From contig JAILDR010000187.1 in the NCBI GenBank assembly GCA_024689285.1, forward strand, positions 1 through 17,768: 17,768 bases of DNA, read 5' to 3'. The position numbers and the translations under genes are program-made. The notes below the pieces were generated by a model. That model was given only the letters and a program-made list of their open reading frames with translations, was not told where the DNA came from and searched no databases. The stretch is from Bacteroidales bacterium. Lineage in GTDB: Bacteria; Bacteroidota; Bacteroidia; Bacteroidales; F082. This document shows positions 7,678-14,969 of the stretch, one piece after another. Numbering within the stretch: position 1 is the stretch's first letter; every line of letters begins with the position of its first letter.

Positions 7678-9363
7678 TTATTCCGGCCTCCTAAAGCGTT
7701 CCCCTGTGCCGTCGATCACGGCCTTCTTCCATGAATCAGGGTAGCCGGGCTGCATGGGTTTGGCGGGGTAGCCGTAGCCGTTGCGTTTGAACTCTCCGTT
7801 CTCTTCCTGCTTGACGTTGCTGTCCAAGTATTTTACCAACAGGTAGTTGTCCAGTTCTTTCCAAGTGGCTACGGTATTGTGTCCGGCTTGGTTTGAAAAG
7901 TCGGTGAGGTAGGCAATGGCCTTATGCGGGTTTTCCGTGTAGAGGTTCAAGGCTTCGTTGTCCACATAATTGACCTGCTCTTGATATCCGCTCTCCAACT
8001 CGCTCTGCACGGCTTGGATGTCTCCTATGACGCGGTTGTAGAACAGGTACTTGAAATGCGCTAACCGGTTGAAGACCCAGAAGGCGGCATTCTCGCTGTA
8101 GGTCAGCATGTCGCCATTGCCCACTCGGTATTCAAAGGGTACTTCGCTGATGGAGCAGTAGAAGGGTGTGTAAACTGTCGAGTTGGTGTCGTCCACACCA
8201 AACCAGATGATGCCTCCGATGGGGTTGGGCAGCCAGCTGCGGCATTGGGCGATGAAGGAGAAGCCCGTCTGCACCACCTCGATGCTGCGTTCGTTGAGAA
8301 AGGGTTTGCCGTCGTAGGTCCAGTATAGAGGGTTGCAGCGGATGGGGGAGCCGAAGGGGCCTGCTCCCGGGTCAAGGGTCTTGTCGTAGGGCGTTCCCTG
8401 GAAGTGGTCGCGCTGGAAAGCCATCATGTCACTCAGGCTGACCTTGCGGTCGGGCTTCACGTAGAGGGGCATACGGTGGGTGAGGTCTTTCCCGATGACA
8501 TAGTCCCAATACTTGTCCATGCCCTTGCACACCTTATTGAACATGGTCCATACACGGAAGTCGCACACGCGGGCTGCGCTGAAATCGACAGGGGCGTATG
8601 CTGCGCTGAAGTCGAAGTCCTGATCCTTGCCGCTGAAATAGCCTTTGCTGCGGGCGAAGTCGATGATGTCGTGCTTGTAGATGACCTCCACCTCTTTATT
8701 ATATAGTTTCTGCCAGTCTTTGTCGGTAATGGAGGTCTTGCCGTTGCGCAGTGGGAAGGTGGTGATTCTTGCGGCGTTGGCATGACCGCTCACATAGCCG
8801 TCAGGGATGCGGATGGCGACCCACACGGCACCTTTCACATCGCCCATAGGCATCATTTCCATATACCACACTTCGTTGGCATCGCTGATGGAAAACGACT
8901 CGCCGTCGGAGCCGTAGCCGTATTCTTCCACGAGGTCGGCCATAATCTTGATAGCCTCGCGGGCTGAGGTGCTGCGCTCTAAGGCGATGAACATCAGACT
9001 GCCATAGTCGAGGATGCCGTTGGGGTTGACTAACTCTTCTCGACCCCCGAATGTGGTTTCCCCTAAGGCGACTTGGTTCTCGTTGATATAGCCTACCACT
9101 TGATAGGTGTGGGGCGGTTGGGGCACGCCACCTCTTGGAGCGTTGGTGCTGCGGTCGTAGCACACGCGCATGCTGCCTGCCGGCCAGTCGGCTGCAGGGG
9201 TGAAGTACAGCTCGCCATAGCGGATGTGAGAGTCGGCACAATAGCTAATCATGGTGGAGCCATCTGCCGAGGCTCCTTTGGTGATGAGGAAGTTGGTGCA
9301 GGCCTGCGATGTGTTGAACCCAATCAGCAGGACTAACAGTAAGAGATTTCTAATGCTTTTCAT
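7678..9363 (-). CDS. C69 family dipeptidase, exported
   Basis: This 561-residue protein has a signal peptide (residues 1-21) ending SQA, followed directly by Cys22-Thr-Asn-Phe. In the C69/PepD family (Ntn hydrolases) the nucleophile is exactly such a Cys exposed as the new N-terminus, and here signal cleavage would do it. Supporting motifs are KGASADGSTMISYCADSH (about 29-46), GETTFGGREEL (about 101-111), the DANEVWYMEMM block and HANAARITTFPL. The length is usual for the family. The -3 position of the cleavage site argues against a lipobox, so it is likely periplasmic, where it would cleave dipeptides from the peptide diet of the cell. It is convergent with the transketolase-LOG gene, the two stops being three bases apart with no terminator visible between them. 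A consensus promoter lies at 9395-9426. Confidence 0.92.
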   Translation of the reverse strand: MKSIRNLLLLVLLIGFNTSQACTNFLITKGASADGSTMISYCADSHIRYGELYFTPAADWPAGSMRVCYDRSTNAPRGGVPQPPHTYQVVGYINENQVALGETTFGGREELVNPNGILDYGSLMFIALERSTSAREAIKIMADLVEEYGYGSDGESFSISDANEVWYMEMMPMGDVKGAVWVAIRIPDGYVSGHANAARITTFPLRNGKTSITDKDWQKLYNKEVEVIYKHDIIDFARSKGYFSGKDQDFDFSAAYAPVDFSAARVCDFRVWTMFNKVCKGMDKYWDYVIGKDLTHRMPLYVKPDRKVSLSDMMAFQRDHFQGTPYDKTLDPGAGPFGSPIRCNPLYWTYDGKPFLNERSIEVVQTGFSFIAQCRSWLPNPIGGIIWFGVDDTNSTVYTPFYCSISEVPFEYRVGNGDMLTYSENAAFWVFNRLAHFKYLFYNRVIGDIQAVQSELESGYQEQVNYVDNEALNLYTENPHKAIAYLTDFSNQAGHNTVATWKELDNYLLVKYLDSNVKQEENGEFKRNGYGYPAKPMQPGYPDSWKKAVIDGTGERFRRPE

Positions 9364-9394
9364 ATTGTAGTGTTTTTGTTGTCGAGTAGCTGCC

Positions 9395-9426
9395 CAAAGT
9401 TAAACTGGTTTTGCTCATAATTCAAA
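9395..9426 (-). promoter_or_regulatory. Promoter of the C69 dipeptidase gene
   Basis: On the minus strand TTTG (9426-9423), 20 bases, then TAACTTTG (9402-9395) is a full match to the Bacteroidetes consensus. The leader to the ATG at 9363 would be about 25 bases. Confidence 0.78.
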
Positions 9427-9511
9427 AGGCAAAACTACAAAAAATCTGACATCGACAAAGGTGCCGGGAAATAAAAAATACGGGGAAGTGGTCTTGCAAA
9501 GAAAAATAGTA

Positions 9512-9519
9512 TATATTTG
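9512..9519 (+). promoter_or_regulatory. -7 element upstream of the small lipoprotein gene
   Basis: TATATTTG matches TAnnTTTG exactly. The only TTG upstream (9494-9496) is 15 bases away, closer than usual, so the -33 box is weak. The implied leader is about 75 bases, long for this window. Confidence 0.55.
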
Positions 9520-9602
9520 CAGCCTAAAAGAGCAGAAACTTTTCAAACGGGCGGTATTCCGAAAAGCCTTAAGAGTAGGAAAAATGCTAATTTTAAGAGT
9601 TT

Positions 9603-9992
9603 ATGAAAAAAGCGCTATTACTTTTTGCAGGAGTCATTATGATGGTGTTTGCCACGTCATGCACGAAAAAGACGACTTATGAAATCTACAACGGTACATC
9701 GGGTATTGGTGTTTATGATGTCAAGGCTTATGAGTATTCGGGCTCAATCCTCGTCAATTATTCTGATGTGGGCTTCCTGAATGCAAATGCTACCAGCGGT
9801 TCCATCGAGGCTTCCAAGGATGTCAATAAGGTGCAGGTTGCATTCAAGTTTGCTCCTGGCGGCGATGTCTACACTACTGCCGAGTACTTTACTCTCAAGA
9901 GTGGTGGCCATACCATGATTCTCCTTGAGGACAACACGCAGGTTTTTGGCGGTAAGAAAGGAACGACGACAGTTGAAAAAGCGGTCAAATAA
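9603..9992 (+). CDS. Small lipoprotein of unknown function
   Basis: This 129-residue protein begins MKKALLLFAGVIMMVFATSC, a signal peptide ending in a lipobox-like A-T-S-C with Cys20 as the lipidated residue, so it should be anchored in the outer or inner membrane. The mature part (about 110 residues) contains alternating beta-strand segments such as YEIYNGTSGIGVYDVKAYEY and IEASKDVNKVQVAFKFAPGG, and ends GTTTVEKAVK. I do not recognise a domain family. It may be a small beta-sandwich. The gene is monocistronic: it has its own -7 element upstream (TATATTTG, 9512-9519) and a strong terminator about 20 bases after its stop. Signal peptide, codon use and flanking signals make it a real gene; its function is open. 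Confidence 0.78.
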   Translation: MKKALLLFAGVIMMVFATSCTKKTTYEIYNGTSGIGVYDVKAYEYSGSILVNYSDVGFLNANATSGSIEASKDVNKVQVAFKFAPGGDVYTTAEYFTLKSGGHTMILLEDNTQVFGGKKGTTTVEKAVK

Positions 9993-10013
9993 GATTACGA
10001 CCCTACTGACCAT

Positions 10014-10048
10014 AAAAATCCCCGTCCGTTGCGATGGGGATTTTTTTT
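10014..10048 (+). terminator. Intrinsic terminator of the lipoprotein gene
   Basis: AAAAATCCCC (10014-10023) pairs perfectly with GGGGATTTTT (10036-10045) around a 12-base loop, and the T-run continues to 10048. It lies 22 bases after the stop. Confidence 0.9.
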
Positions 10049-10084
10049 GGGGGCTCAAGTTTACTATAGGACTGGTTTTTCAAT

Positions 10085-10200
10085 AGCCTCGGAGAGGCTG
10101 AATCTCAATGACTCCACACAAGGAACGCAGTGTGGGGACAACAAAAACCCTACAACTCAGTGCCCCAAAGGGAAGCGACACGAATTTTGACAAAATCGTG
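10085..10200. repeat. Multi-hairpin intergenic element upstream of rarA
   Basis: Three clear hairpins and one weak one follow each other without a credible ORF: AGCCTC/GAGGCT with a 3-base loop (10085-10099); CTCCACAC/GTGTGGGG with a 10-base loop (10112-10137); a short CCC/GGG (10164-10172); and CACGA-TTTT/AAAA-TCGTG around GAC (10179-10200). The arrangement resembles a dispersed palindromic element or a structured RNA leader. I believe similar sequence recurs in Bacteroidales genomes, but that is memory, not a search. Confidence 0.5.
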
Positions 10201-10248
10201 GAATTAGATATGTAAGATTTTCTAAAATAGCGAATAAAAAAATAATTG

Positions 10249-10256
10249 TATCTTTG
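10249..10256 (+). promoter_or_regulatory. -7 element of rarA
   Basis: TATCTTTG matches TAnnTTTG; no TTTG is seen 18-21 bases upstream, where the sequence is A/T-rich. Transcription would start about 10 bases before the ATG at 10274, giving a very short leader. Confidence 0.6.
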
Positions 10257-10273
10257 CCAAAAAAAATCCAGCC

Positions 10274-11557
10274 ATGCAATCCTCCATCCCATTAGCGGAA
10301 CGACTCAGACCTACTACACTCGACGACTACATCGGGCAGAAGCACATCATCGGTGAGCATGCCGTGTTGCGCCGCGCCATTGAGACAGGTCGCGTGCCTT
10401 CCATGATTTTCTGGGGGCCGCCCGGAGTTGGCAAGACGACGCTTGCTTTCATCATCTCCAAGCAGGTGAAGCGGCAGTTCTTCCAGCTGAGTGCCGTCAG
10501 TAGCGGCGTGAAGGAAGTGCGCGAGGTCATTGACAGGGCGCGTATGGCTCCCGAAGCACCTATATTATTTATAGATGAAATCCACCGTTTCAGCAAGTCG
10601 CAGCAGGACTCCCTCCTCGGGGCGGTGGAACGGGGACTGGTCACCTTGATTGGTGCGACGACAGAGAATCCCTCGTTTGAGGTGATCTCGCCTTTGTTGT
10701 CTCGTTGTCAGGTTTATGTCCTTAAGGCACTTGAGAAGGTGGATTTGGAAATTCTGCTGGCAAAGGCTGAGAAAGCGCTTGAATATGACTTCGGCAAGAA
10801 AGTCACTATCAAGGAGTCTGAGGCCTTGATGCAAATCAGCGGCGGCGACGGACGCAAGCTATTGAACGCCATAGAGCTGGTGGCCAATTCTTTGAACGAC
10901 TTGGACGAGACCGCAGAGGAGCTTGTCGTCACTAATGATTTCACTACCAAATGTATTCAAAGCAACCTGGTAAAATACGACAAGCAGGGTGAGATGCACT
11001 ACGACATCATCTCGGCCTTCATCAAGTCGATGCGGGGCAGCGACCCCAACGCGGCCTTGTATTACCTGGCCCGCATGATTGAAGCAGGGGAGGATCCGCT
11101 CTTTATCGCCCGAAGGATGCTGATTCTCTCCTCTGAAGACATTGGCAACGCCAATCCCAACGCGCTCTTGCTGGCTAATGCCTGCTTTGATGCTGTGAAT
11201 AAAATCGGCTGGCCTGAGAGCCGTATCATTTTGGCGCAGACGGTCACCTATCTGGCCTCGTCGCCAAAGAGCAATGCGGCTGTGGCTGCCATCGATGCGG
11301 CACAGGCTCTGGTGCGGAAAACTGGTGATTTGTCAGTGCCTTTGCACCTGCGCAACGCCCCTACCAAACTGATGAAAGACCTCGGTTATAGCGACGGCTA
11401 CAAGTATGCCCATGCCTATGAAGGCAATTTCGTGGAACAGGAATTTCTGCCATCGGAGATTTCTGGCACGGTTTTGTATGAACCTCAAGACAACCCTCGC
11501 GAACGCGAGCTGCGCAAGAACCTGCGCGAGAAATGGAAAGAGAAATATGGATACTGA
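10274..11557 (+). CDS. rarA: Replication-associated recombination protein A (RarA/MgsA), AAA+ ATPase
   Basis: This 427-residue cytoplasmic protein matches the RarA/MgsA/WRNIP1 family in length and order. The N-terminus PLAERLRPTTLDDYIGQKHI (6-25) is the family's R-P-x-x-L-x-D-x-x-G-Q-x-H lead. The Walker A is GPPGVGKT (48-55), Walker B ILFIDEIHRF (97-106), sensor 1 LIGATTENPSF (125-135), and the arginine-finger region is PLLSRC. The C-terminal part contains SFIKSMRGSDPNAALYYLAR-like sequence (from about 245) and the SSEDIGNANP motif that contacts the tetramer core. The family acts at stalled or collapsed replication forks and binds single-stranded DNA-binding protein. The start at 10274 is 17 bases after a TAnnTTTG element. 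The stop overlaps the start of the EcsC-like gene by 11 bases, so both are translated from one message. Confidence 0.97.
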   Translation: MQSSIPLAERLRPTTLDDYIGQKHIIGEHAVLRRAIETGRVPSMIFWGPPGVGKTTLAFIISKQVKRQFFQLSAVSSGVKEVREVIDRARMAPEAPILFIDEIHRFSKSQQDSLLGAVERGLVTLIGATTENPSFEVISPLLSRCQVYVLKALEKVDLEILLAKAEKALEYDFGKKVTIKESEALMQISGGDGRKLLNAIELVANSLNDLDETAEELVVTNDFTTKCIQSNLVKYDKQGEMHYDIISAFIKSMRGSDPNAALYYLARMIEAGEDPLFIARRMLILSSEDIGNANPNALLLANACFDAVNKIGWPESRIILAQTVTYLASSPKSNAAVAAIDAAQALVRKTGDLSVPLHLRNAPTKLMKDLGYSDGYKYAHAYEGNFVEQEFLPSEISGTVLYEPQDNPRERELRKNLREKWKEKYGY

Positions 11558-12290
11558 AAAGAACGCTGAAAAGGATGTCCACAGCGTCAGCCTGTGGAAC
11601 AAAGTGCTGGAAACCAGCTTGAAACTACCTTTTGTAAAGGTCGATCGTGAAGAGTTCCTGACCAAGGAACTGACCAAGTTTTGTACCCCGATGGAGGTGA
11701 TGACAGCCTTGGACGATACCCCCATCAAAGTGCTGAGCAAGAAGGAAATCGACAAATTGGCCAAACAATGCATCCGTCACCATCTGACGATGGTGTGTGG
11801 CGTTTCTGCCTTGATGGGTCTGCCGGGCGGCTGGTGGATGGCGGGTGCCATTCCTGCCGACCTCTCGCAGTTTTATGGACACATTCTCTCGCTCATGCAG
11901 AAGCTCATTTACCTGTATGGCTGGCCTGCCTTGACCGACGTGAACAAGCAGATGGATGAAGAGTCGTTGAATATCATGACGCTTTTTGTCGGGGTGATGA
12001 TGGGCAACAAACTGGCCATTGAGGCGGTGACCAAGGTGGCGGCGCAACTCTCAAGGAGCGCTGGCGTGAGAATCTCGGAAGGCCTCATGGCGCAATATGC
12101 GATTAAGATTGCCCAATGGATAGGCATCAACCTGACCAAGGAGGGATTTGCCAAAGGGGTGGGGAAGTTGCTTCCTTTGGTGGGCGCACCTGTTTCAGCC
12201 ACAATCACTTACTATACGTTCCGCCCCATGGCACAACGTCTGAAAAGCCATCTGGACGAACAGTATGAGATGCGTCACGAAGGGGCATAA
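11547..12290 (+). CDS. EcsC family protein (probable)
   Basis: This 247-residue protein has a central block GLPGGWWMAGAIPADLSQFYGH (91-112) followed by I-L-S-L-M-Q-K-L-I-Y-L-Y-G-W, which resembles the conserved G-x-x-G-G-x-x-G-x-x-x-D-I-x-x-L core of the EcsC family. Two more hydrophobic stretches occur around 145-170 and 200-222. EcsC was named from an ABC-transporter operon of Bacillus, but its biochemical role is unclear. I see no signal peptide, and the hydrophobic stretches may associate with membrane. The start MDTEKN at 11547 lies inside the rarA 3' end (11-base overlap); the longer frame to 11406 would be fully inside rarA and is unlikely. No transporter genes are nearby, so the rarA link is the only context. 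The family call is moderately sure. Confidence 0.68.
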   Translation: MDTEKNAEKDVHSVSLWNKVLETSLKLPFVKVDREEFLTKELTKFCTPMEVMTALDDTPIKVLSKKEIDKLAKQCIRHHLTMVCGVSALMGLPGGWWMAGAIPADLSQFYGHILSLMQKLIYLYGWPALTDVNKQMDEESLNIMTLFVGVMMGNKLAIEAVTKVAAQLSRSAGVRISEGLMAQYAIKIAQWIGINLTKEGFAKGVGKLLPLVGAPVSATITYYTFRPMAQRLKSHLDEQYEMRHEGA

Positions 12291-12323
12291 AAGAAAAAAA
12301 TTAGAAAAATAATCCAAAATTGG

Positions 12324-12352
12324 TTGTAGTTTAAAAAAATGCTGTACTTTTG
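12324..12352 (+). promoter_or_regulatory. Promoter with no ORF downstream
   Basis: TTG (12324-12326), 18 bases, then TACTTTTG (12345-12352) fits the Bacteroidetes consensus. The gene ahead is on the opposite strand, so the promoter serves a non-coding or antisense transcript. Confidence 0.65.
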
Positions 12353-12357
12353 CGCTG

Positions 12358-12466
12358 GTTCTTATCATAATCTCGTCTGTTTCCCCAAAGAGCAGATGAG
12401 ATAGGTTTCATAAATTTTGGTTTTTGGTTCTTGAAGTCCCCGGCCTCGGCTGGGGTCTTCTTGTTA
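12358..12466 (+). ncRNA. Candidate small RNA
   Basis: Starting about 6 bases after a consensus -7 element, the region holds no ORF. It contains a 10-bp stem (ATCTCGTCTG 12370-12379 with CAGATGAGAT 12393-12402, one G-U pair, 13-base loop), an A/T-rich single-stranded stretch, and a second stem-loop (GAAG-T-CCCCGGC / 12433-12460) followed by a short U-rich stretch that could terminate transcription. A 7-base direct repeat GGTTCTT occurs at 12357-12363 and 12426-12432. It does not show the features I know for tmRNA, RNase P RNA or the SRP Alu-less core; a divergent 6S RNA cannot be excluded. Transcript ends are predicted, not observed. Confidence 0.5.
12433..12460. terminator. GC-rich hairpin, probable terminator
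   Basis: GAAG, T mismatch, CCCC and GGC pair with the mirror bases around a CTCG loop. On the plus strand TTCTTGTTAT follows the stem, a weak U-tract ending the candidate small RNA. It also lies three bases past the DUF4301 stop on the other strand, so it may stop both transcripts, though that side lacks a T-run. Confidence 0.6.
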
Positions 12467-13978
12467 TAGACTATGCATAGGTTTCAACAGGTCGTTGACG
12501 GTCTTCACAGGATTGAAGGTCTCGATGGGTACCTCGACAAATACCGTAATCCAGTCGGCCATAGCACCGTTCCATAGGCCGGGCAGCTCCAAGGCACGCA
12601 GCTCGCGCCCGTCTTTTGATTTGTTGGAGACGAAGCCTGTGTTCGGGTCAACGTGGTCTTTCAGGTTGAAGGCCTCACCTTTGTAGTTCCAGCAGCCGCA
12701 TACGAGGTCGACGGGGTTGAAATGGGTCGAGGCTTGGAAGATGGCTTCCTGCTGGGCGTTCTTGTGGTCGATTTGTGACGACTCGATGATTTGCAGCGAC
12801 ACCTCGTCGTCGTCGTTCTTCACCCAGAATGGTCCGCCGCCGGGCTCGCCTTCGTTTTTCACCATGCCGCACACGCGCATCGGGCGGTTGAGCTTGTCGT
12901 ACAGATAGTCGATTTTTTCTATGCTGTTGTATTGGCTCACAAAGGCGGGGATGTCCATCATCAGTTCGGTCTGGGCGTAACGGATAATTTCGTCCAGGTC
13001 TTCGTCGCTGAGGTTGCCTTCGTCAAGGAGCTCGAGGTATTCGAAAGTTTTCTGCTGGAGTTGCAGTAGCAGTCCTGCCAGCACCTTTTTATATATAATA
13101 GTGGTCTCGGCTTTGCTCTCGGGCACCACGTTGTCGATGTTCTTCACGAAGACGATTTCTTCGCCCAGGTCGTTGAGGTTCTCGATGAGAGCCCCGTGGC
13201 CGCCCGGGCGGAACAGGATCTTGCCGTTGCTTTCGCGGAACAGGTTGCCCTCTGCGTCGATGGCGACGGTGTCGGTCGAGGGCTTCTGGCACGAATAGCT
13301 GATGTCGTAGCAAACCTTGTATTGCTTTTCGTAACCTTCTTTCAACATGTTGACGGTCTTTTTGAACACTTCCTCATGTTCGGGCGAGACGGTGAAGTGC
13401 AACTTGGCCACGCCTTGGGCGTCGGTGGCATAACGGGCTGCTTCCACTAAGTGCTCTTCAAGGGCGATACGGTCGAAAGTGGGGTAGTGGTGAAACTTCA
13501 GCAGGGCTTTGGGGAGTTGTCCGTAGCCGAGGCCTTCGTCCAACAGCAGGGCTTTCGCGATGTCCACCTTGCGGCCTTGTTGCAGCAAAGTGTCAATATC
13601 GGTTCCATGCAGTTTCTTGACGGCTTGGTCGAGGTCGGCATAGAAGGCGAAGCACTTGATGTGGGCAAAGAAGATGTCGGTGAAATTCGTCTCCTTGCCG
13701 CTGTCGGCAAAAGCGAAGAGGTCCTTGAACATGCGCGAGGCCGCACCCGAAGCCGGGACGAACTTGGTGAACTGGTAAAACTCCTTGTCGGCATCAAAGG
13801 CTTGCGTCATACGGCCAGTCAGGTCGGCATCGAGGCGGAGAATGCCGTCGCCAAGGGTGGCAGGACGCATGAGTTGTACGAATTTCGTGCCGCGTTTGAG
13901 CTGGGCAACTTGTTGAGTGACTTGATTTTCGGTGACATTGCGTTCCGAAAGTTGCTTGAGGTCTTTTCCGTTGAGCAT
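12464..13978 (-). CDS. DUF4301 family protein
   Basis: This 504-residue cytoplasmic protein matches DUF4301, a family found mainly in Bacteroidetes. Visible blocks are KFVPASGAASRMFK (72-85), a basic/Gly-rich loop reminiscent of nucleotidyltransferase N-terminal loops, FRPGGHGALIENLNDL (256-271) and VKNIDNVVPE (278-287). The latter two resemble the G-H-G-x-x-x-x-x-L and K-N-I-D-N patterns of UDP-sugar pyrophosphorylase-like folds, which suggests sugar-nucleotide chemistry but does not prove it. The frame extends to 14002, but the -7 element at 14000-14007 would then overlap the start codon, so the second Met at 13978 is the start; it gives MLNGKDLKQL, the expected N-terminus. The gene is alone, with a promoter upstream and a hairpin just after its stop. 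Function unknown. Confidence 0.88.
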   Translation of the reverse strand: MLNGKDLKQLSERNVTENQVTQQVAQLKRGTKFVQLMRPATLGDGILRLDADLTGRMTQAFDADKEFYQFTKFVPASGAASRMFKDLFAFADSGKETNFTDIFFAHIKCFAFYADLDQAVKKLHGTDIDTLLQQGRKVDIAKALLLDEGLGYGQLPKALLKFHHYPTFDRIALEEHLVEAARYATDAQGVAKLHFTVSPEHEEVFKKTVNMLKEGYEKQYKVCYDISYSCQKPSTDTVAIDAEGNLFRESNGKILFRPGGHGALIENLNDLGEEIVFVKNIDNVVPESKAETTIIYKKVLAGLLLQLQQKTFEYLELLDEGNLSDEDLDEIIRYAQTELMMDIPAFVSQYNSIEKIDYLYDKLNRPMRVCGMVKNEGEPGGGPFWVKNDDDEVSLQIIESSQIDHKNAQQEAIFQASTHFNPVDLVCGCWNYKGEAFNLKDHVDPNTGFVSNKSKDGRELRALELPGLWNGAMADWITVFVEVPIETFNPVKTVNDLLKPMHSL

Positions 13979-13999
13979 AATTGTTGTATTTAAGCGGCT

Positions 14000-14030
14000 C
14001 AAAAATAGTGAATTATATAATCCGATGAAA
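14000..14030 (-). promoter_or_regulatory. Promoter of the DUF4301 gene
   Basis: On the minus strand TATTTTTG (14007-14000) is a full -7 match, with TTTC (14030-14027), one base off TTTG, 19 bases upstream. Its position forces the DUF4301 start to 13978. Confidence 0.65.
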
Positions 14031-14057
14031 AAAATCGAGAAAATTTTTCAGAAAATG

Positions 14058-14087
14058 CTTGCGTGAACGAAAAAAGTTGTAATTTTG
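14058..14087 (+). promoter_or_regulatory. Promoter of the tRNA-Leu pair
   Basis: CTTG (14058-14061), 18 bases, then TAATTTTG (14080-14087). Transcription would start a few bases before the first mature tRNA base at 14101. Confidence 0.75.
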
Positions 14088-14100
14088 CGGCCGATTTCAA

Positions 14101-14184
14101 GCCCAGGTGGTGAAATTGGTAGACACGCCACTTTGAGGGGGTGGTGCCGATTACGGCATGCAAGTTCGACTCTTGTCCTGGGCA
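14101..14184 (+). tRNA. tRNA-Leu (anticodon GAG)
   Basis: The acceptor GCCCAGG (14101-14107) pairs with CCTGGGC (14177-14183), discriminator A at 14184. The anticodon stem CCACT/GGTGG encloses loop TTGAGGG, so the anticodon is GAG. The long variable arm TGCCG/CGGCA marks a class II tRNA and the T arm contains TTCGACT. CCA is not encoded, as is usual in this phylum. First of a two-tRNA unit. Confidence 0.96.
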
Positions 14185-14195
14185 CAATCACCAAA

Positions 14196-14277
14196 GCCCC
14201 GATGGCGGAATTGGTAGACGCGTACGTTTCAGGTGCGTATATCGAGAGGTGTGCAGGTTCGACTCCTGTTCGGGGCA
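14196..14277 (+). tRNA. tRNA-Leu (anticodon CAG)
   Basis: The acceptor GCCCCGA (14196-14202) pairs with TCGGGGC (14270-14276), discriminator A at 14277. The stem TACGT/GCGTA holds loop TTCAGGT, giving anticodon CAG. A variable arm of about 5 bp (ATATC/GGTGT) with loop GAGA confirms tRNA-Leu. CCA is not encoded. It follows the GAG tRNA by 11 bases and shares its promoter. Confidence 0.96.
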
Positions 14278-14289
14278 CAAAAAAACAAC

Positions 14290-14324
14290 AATCCTAATTG
14301 ATGACACTATCAGTTAGGATTTTT
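14290..14324 (+). terminator. Intrinsic terminator of the tRNA unit
   Basis: AATCCTAA (14290-14297) pairs with TTAGGATT (14314-14321), with an additional inner TGAT/ATCA pairing, and a T-run follows. It ends just before the nitroreductase start. Confidence 0.88.
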
Positions 14325-14337
14325 AGTATCAACCGTC

Positions 14338-14880
14338 ATGAACTCATTCAAGGAACTCGTTTTGAACCGCCAAAGCACAAGAAGCTTCTCCGACAAAGAG
14401 GTCGAGTTGGATAAGTTGCAGAGAATTTGCAACATCGCAAGCCTGTCGCCCTCCTCGTGCAACTCGCAACCGTGGAGAATGCATATCGTAAGGCCTTCCT
14501 ACACGAAACTTGACGATTTGCGGAAAGCCTGCCAACCGGTCAAACTCAATCCTTTCCTGAACAATGTGAACAATTTCATTGTTATCGAACAGACCTTCGG
14601 CAATATGAAATCGAAAAGCGGCGGCTTCTTCTCCAACAATGATGTGAATTCCATTGACCTGGGCATACTCGCCGCCCATTTGGTGCTGGCTGCCGAAGAG
14701 GAAGGGCTCGGAACGTGCATGATTGCGGCATTCAGAAAGAAAATCATCAACAAGGCTCTTGGCTTCAGCCGACTCAGAAGAGTCAGGCTCGTGATTGCCT
14801 TAGGCTATCCTACCGACGATTATGAAATCCGCGAGAAGAAACGGAAAAACACAAGCGAAACCGTCGACTTTATTGAATGA
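14338..14880 (+). CDS. Nitroreductase family protein (FMN-dependent)
   Basis: This 180-residue cytoplasmic protein starts with R-Q-S-T-R (11-15), the R-x-S-x-R FMN-phosphate motif of the nitroreductase family, followed by ASLSPSSCNSQPWRMHIV (34-51), a match to the A-x-x-A-P-S-x-x-N-x-Q-P-W region. EEGLGTCMIAAF (121-132) is the second conserved loop, with E-G-L-G-T. The length suits a small family member. It would use NAD(P)H and FMN to reduce quinones, nitro groups or similar small molecules; the natural substrate is unknown. The ATG is preceded by the tRNA terminator and no consensus promoter is visible in the 13 bases between; the gene may read through from the tRNA promoter or use an undetected one. 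Confidence 0.9.
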   Translation: MNSFKELVLNRQSTRSFSDKEVELDKLQRICNIASLSPSSCNSQPWRMHIVRPSYTKLDDLRKACQPVKLNPFLNNVNNFIVIEQTFGNMKSKSGGFFSNNDVNSIDLGILAAHLVLAAEEEGLGTCMIAAFRKKIINKALGFSRLRRVRLVIALGYPTDDYEIREKKRKNTSETVDFIE

Positions 14881-14915
14881 GTCATGGGTTACAACCTAAT
14901 AAGTTCACTTTTCCC

Positions 14916-14945
14916 TTGATATGTCCAAATTGTTTTCTATTTTTG
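14916..14945 (+). promoter_or_regulatory. Promoter of the NfeD/SPFH operon
   Basis: TTG (14916-14918), 19 bases, then TATTTTTG (14938-14945), a full match. The start of transcription would be near 14953, with a leader of about 17 bases to the ATG at 14970. Confidence 0.75.
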
Positions 14946-14969
14946 CAGAGCGAAAACAAATAAACAACT

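Noticed and set aside
10080..10292. A 70-codon leftward ORF covering the hairpin region and the rarA start
   Set aside because: It consists of the palindromic element read as codons, runs over the rarA promoter and start, and has no start signal. Its composition looks like a repeat in translation.
13979..14002. Longer start of the DUF4301 gene at 14002
   Set aside because: The -7 promoter element at 14000-14007 overlaps this start, so it would not be in the transcript.
14048..14297. ORFs on both strands across the tRNA pair
   Set aside because: They are translated tRNA sequence; the two class II cloverleafs explain the region fully.
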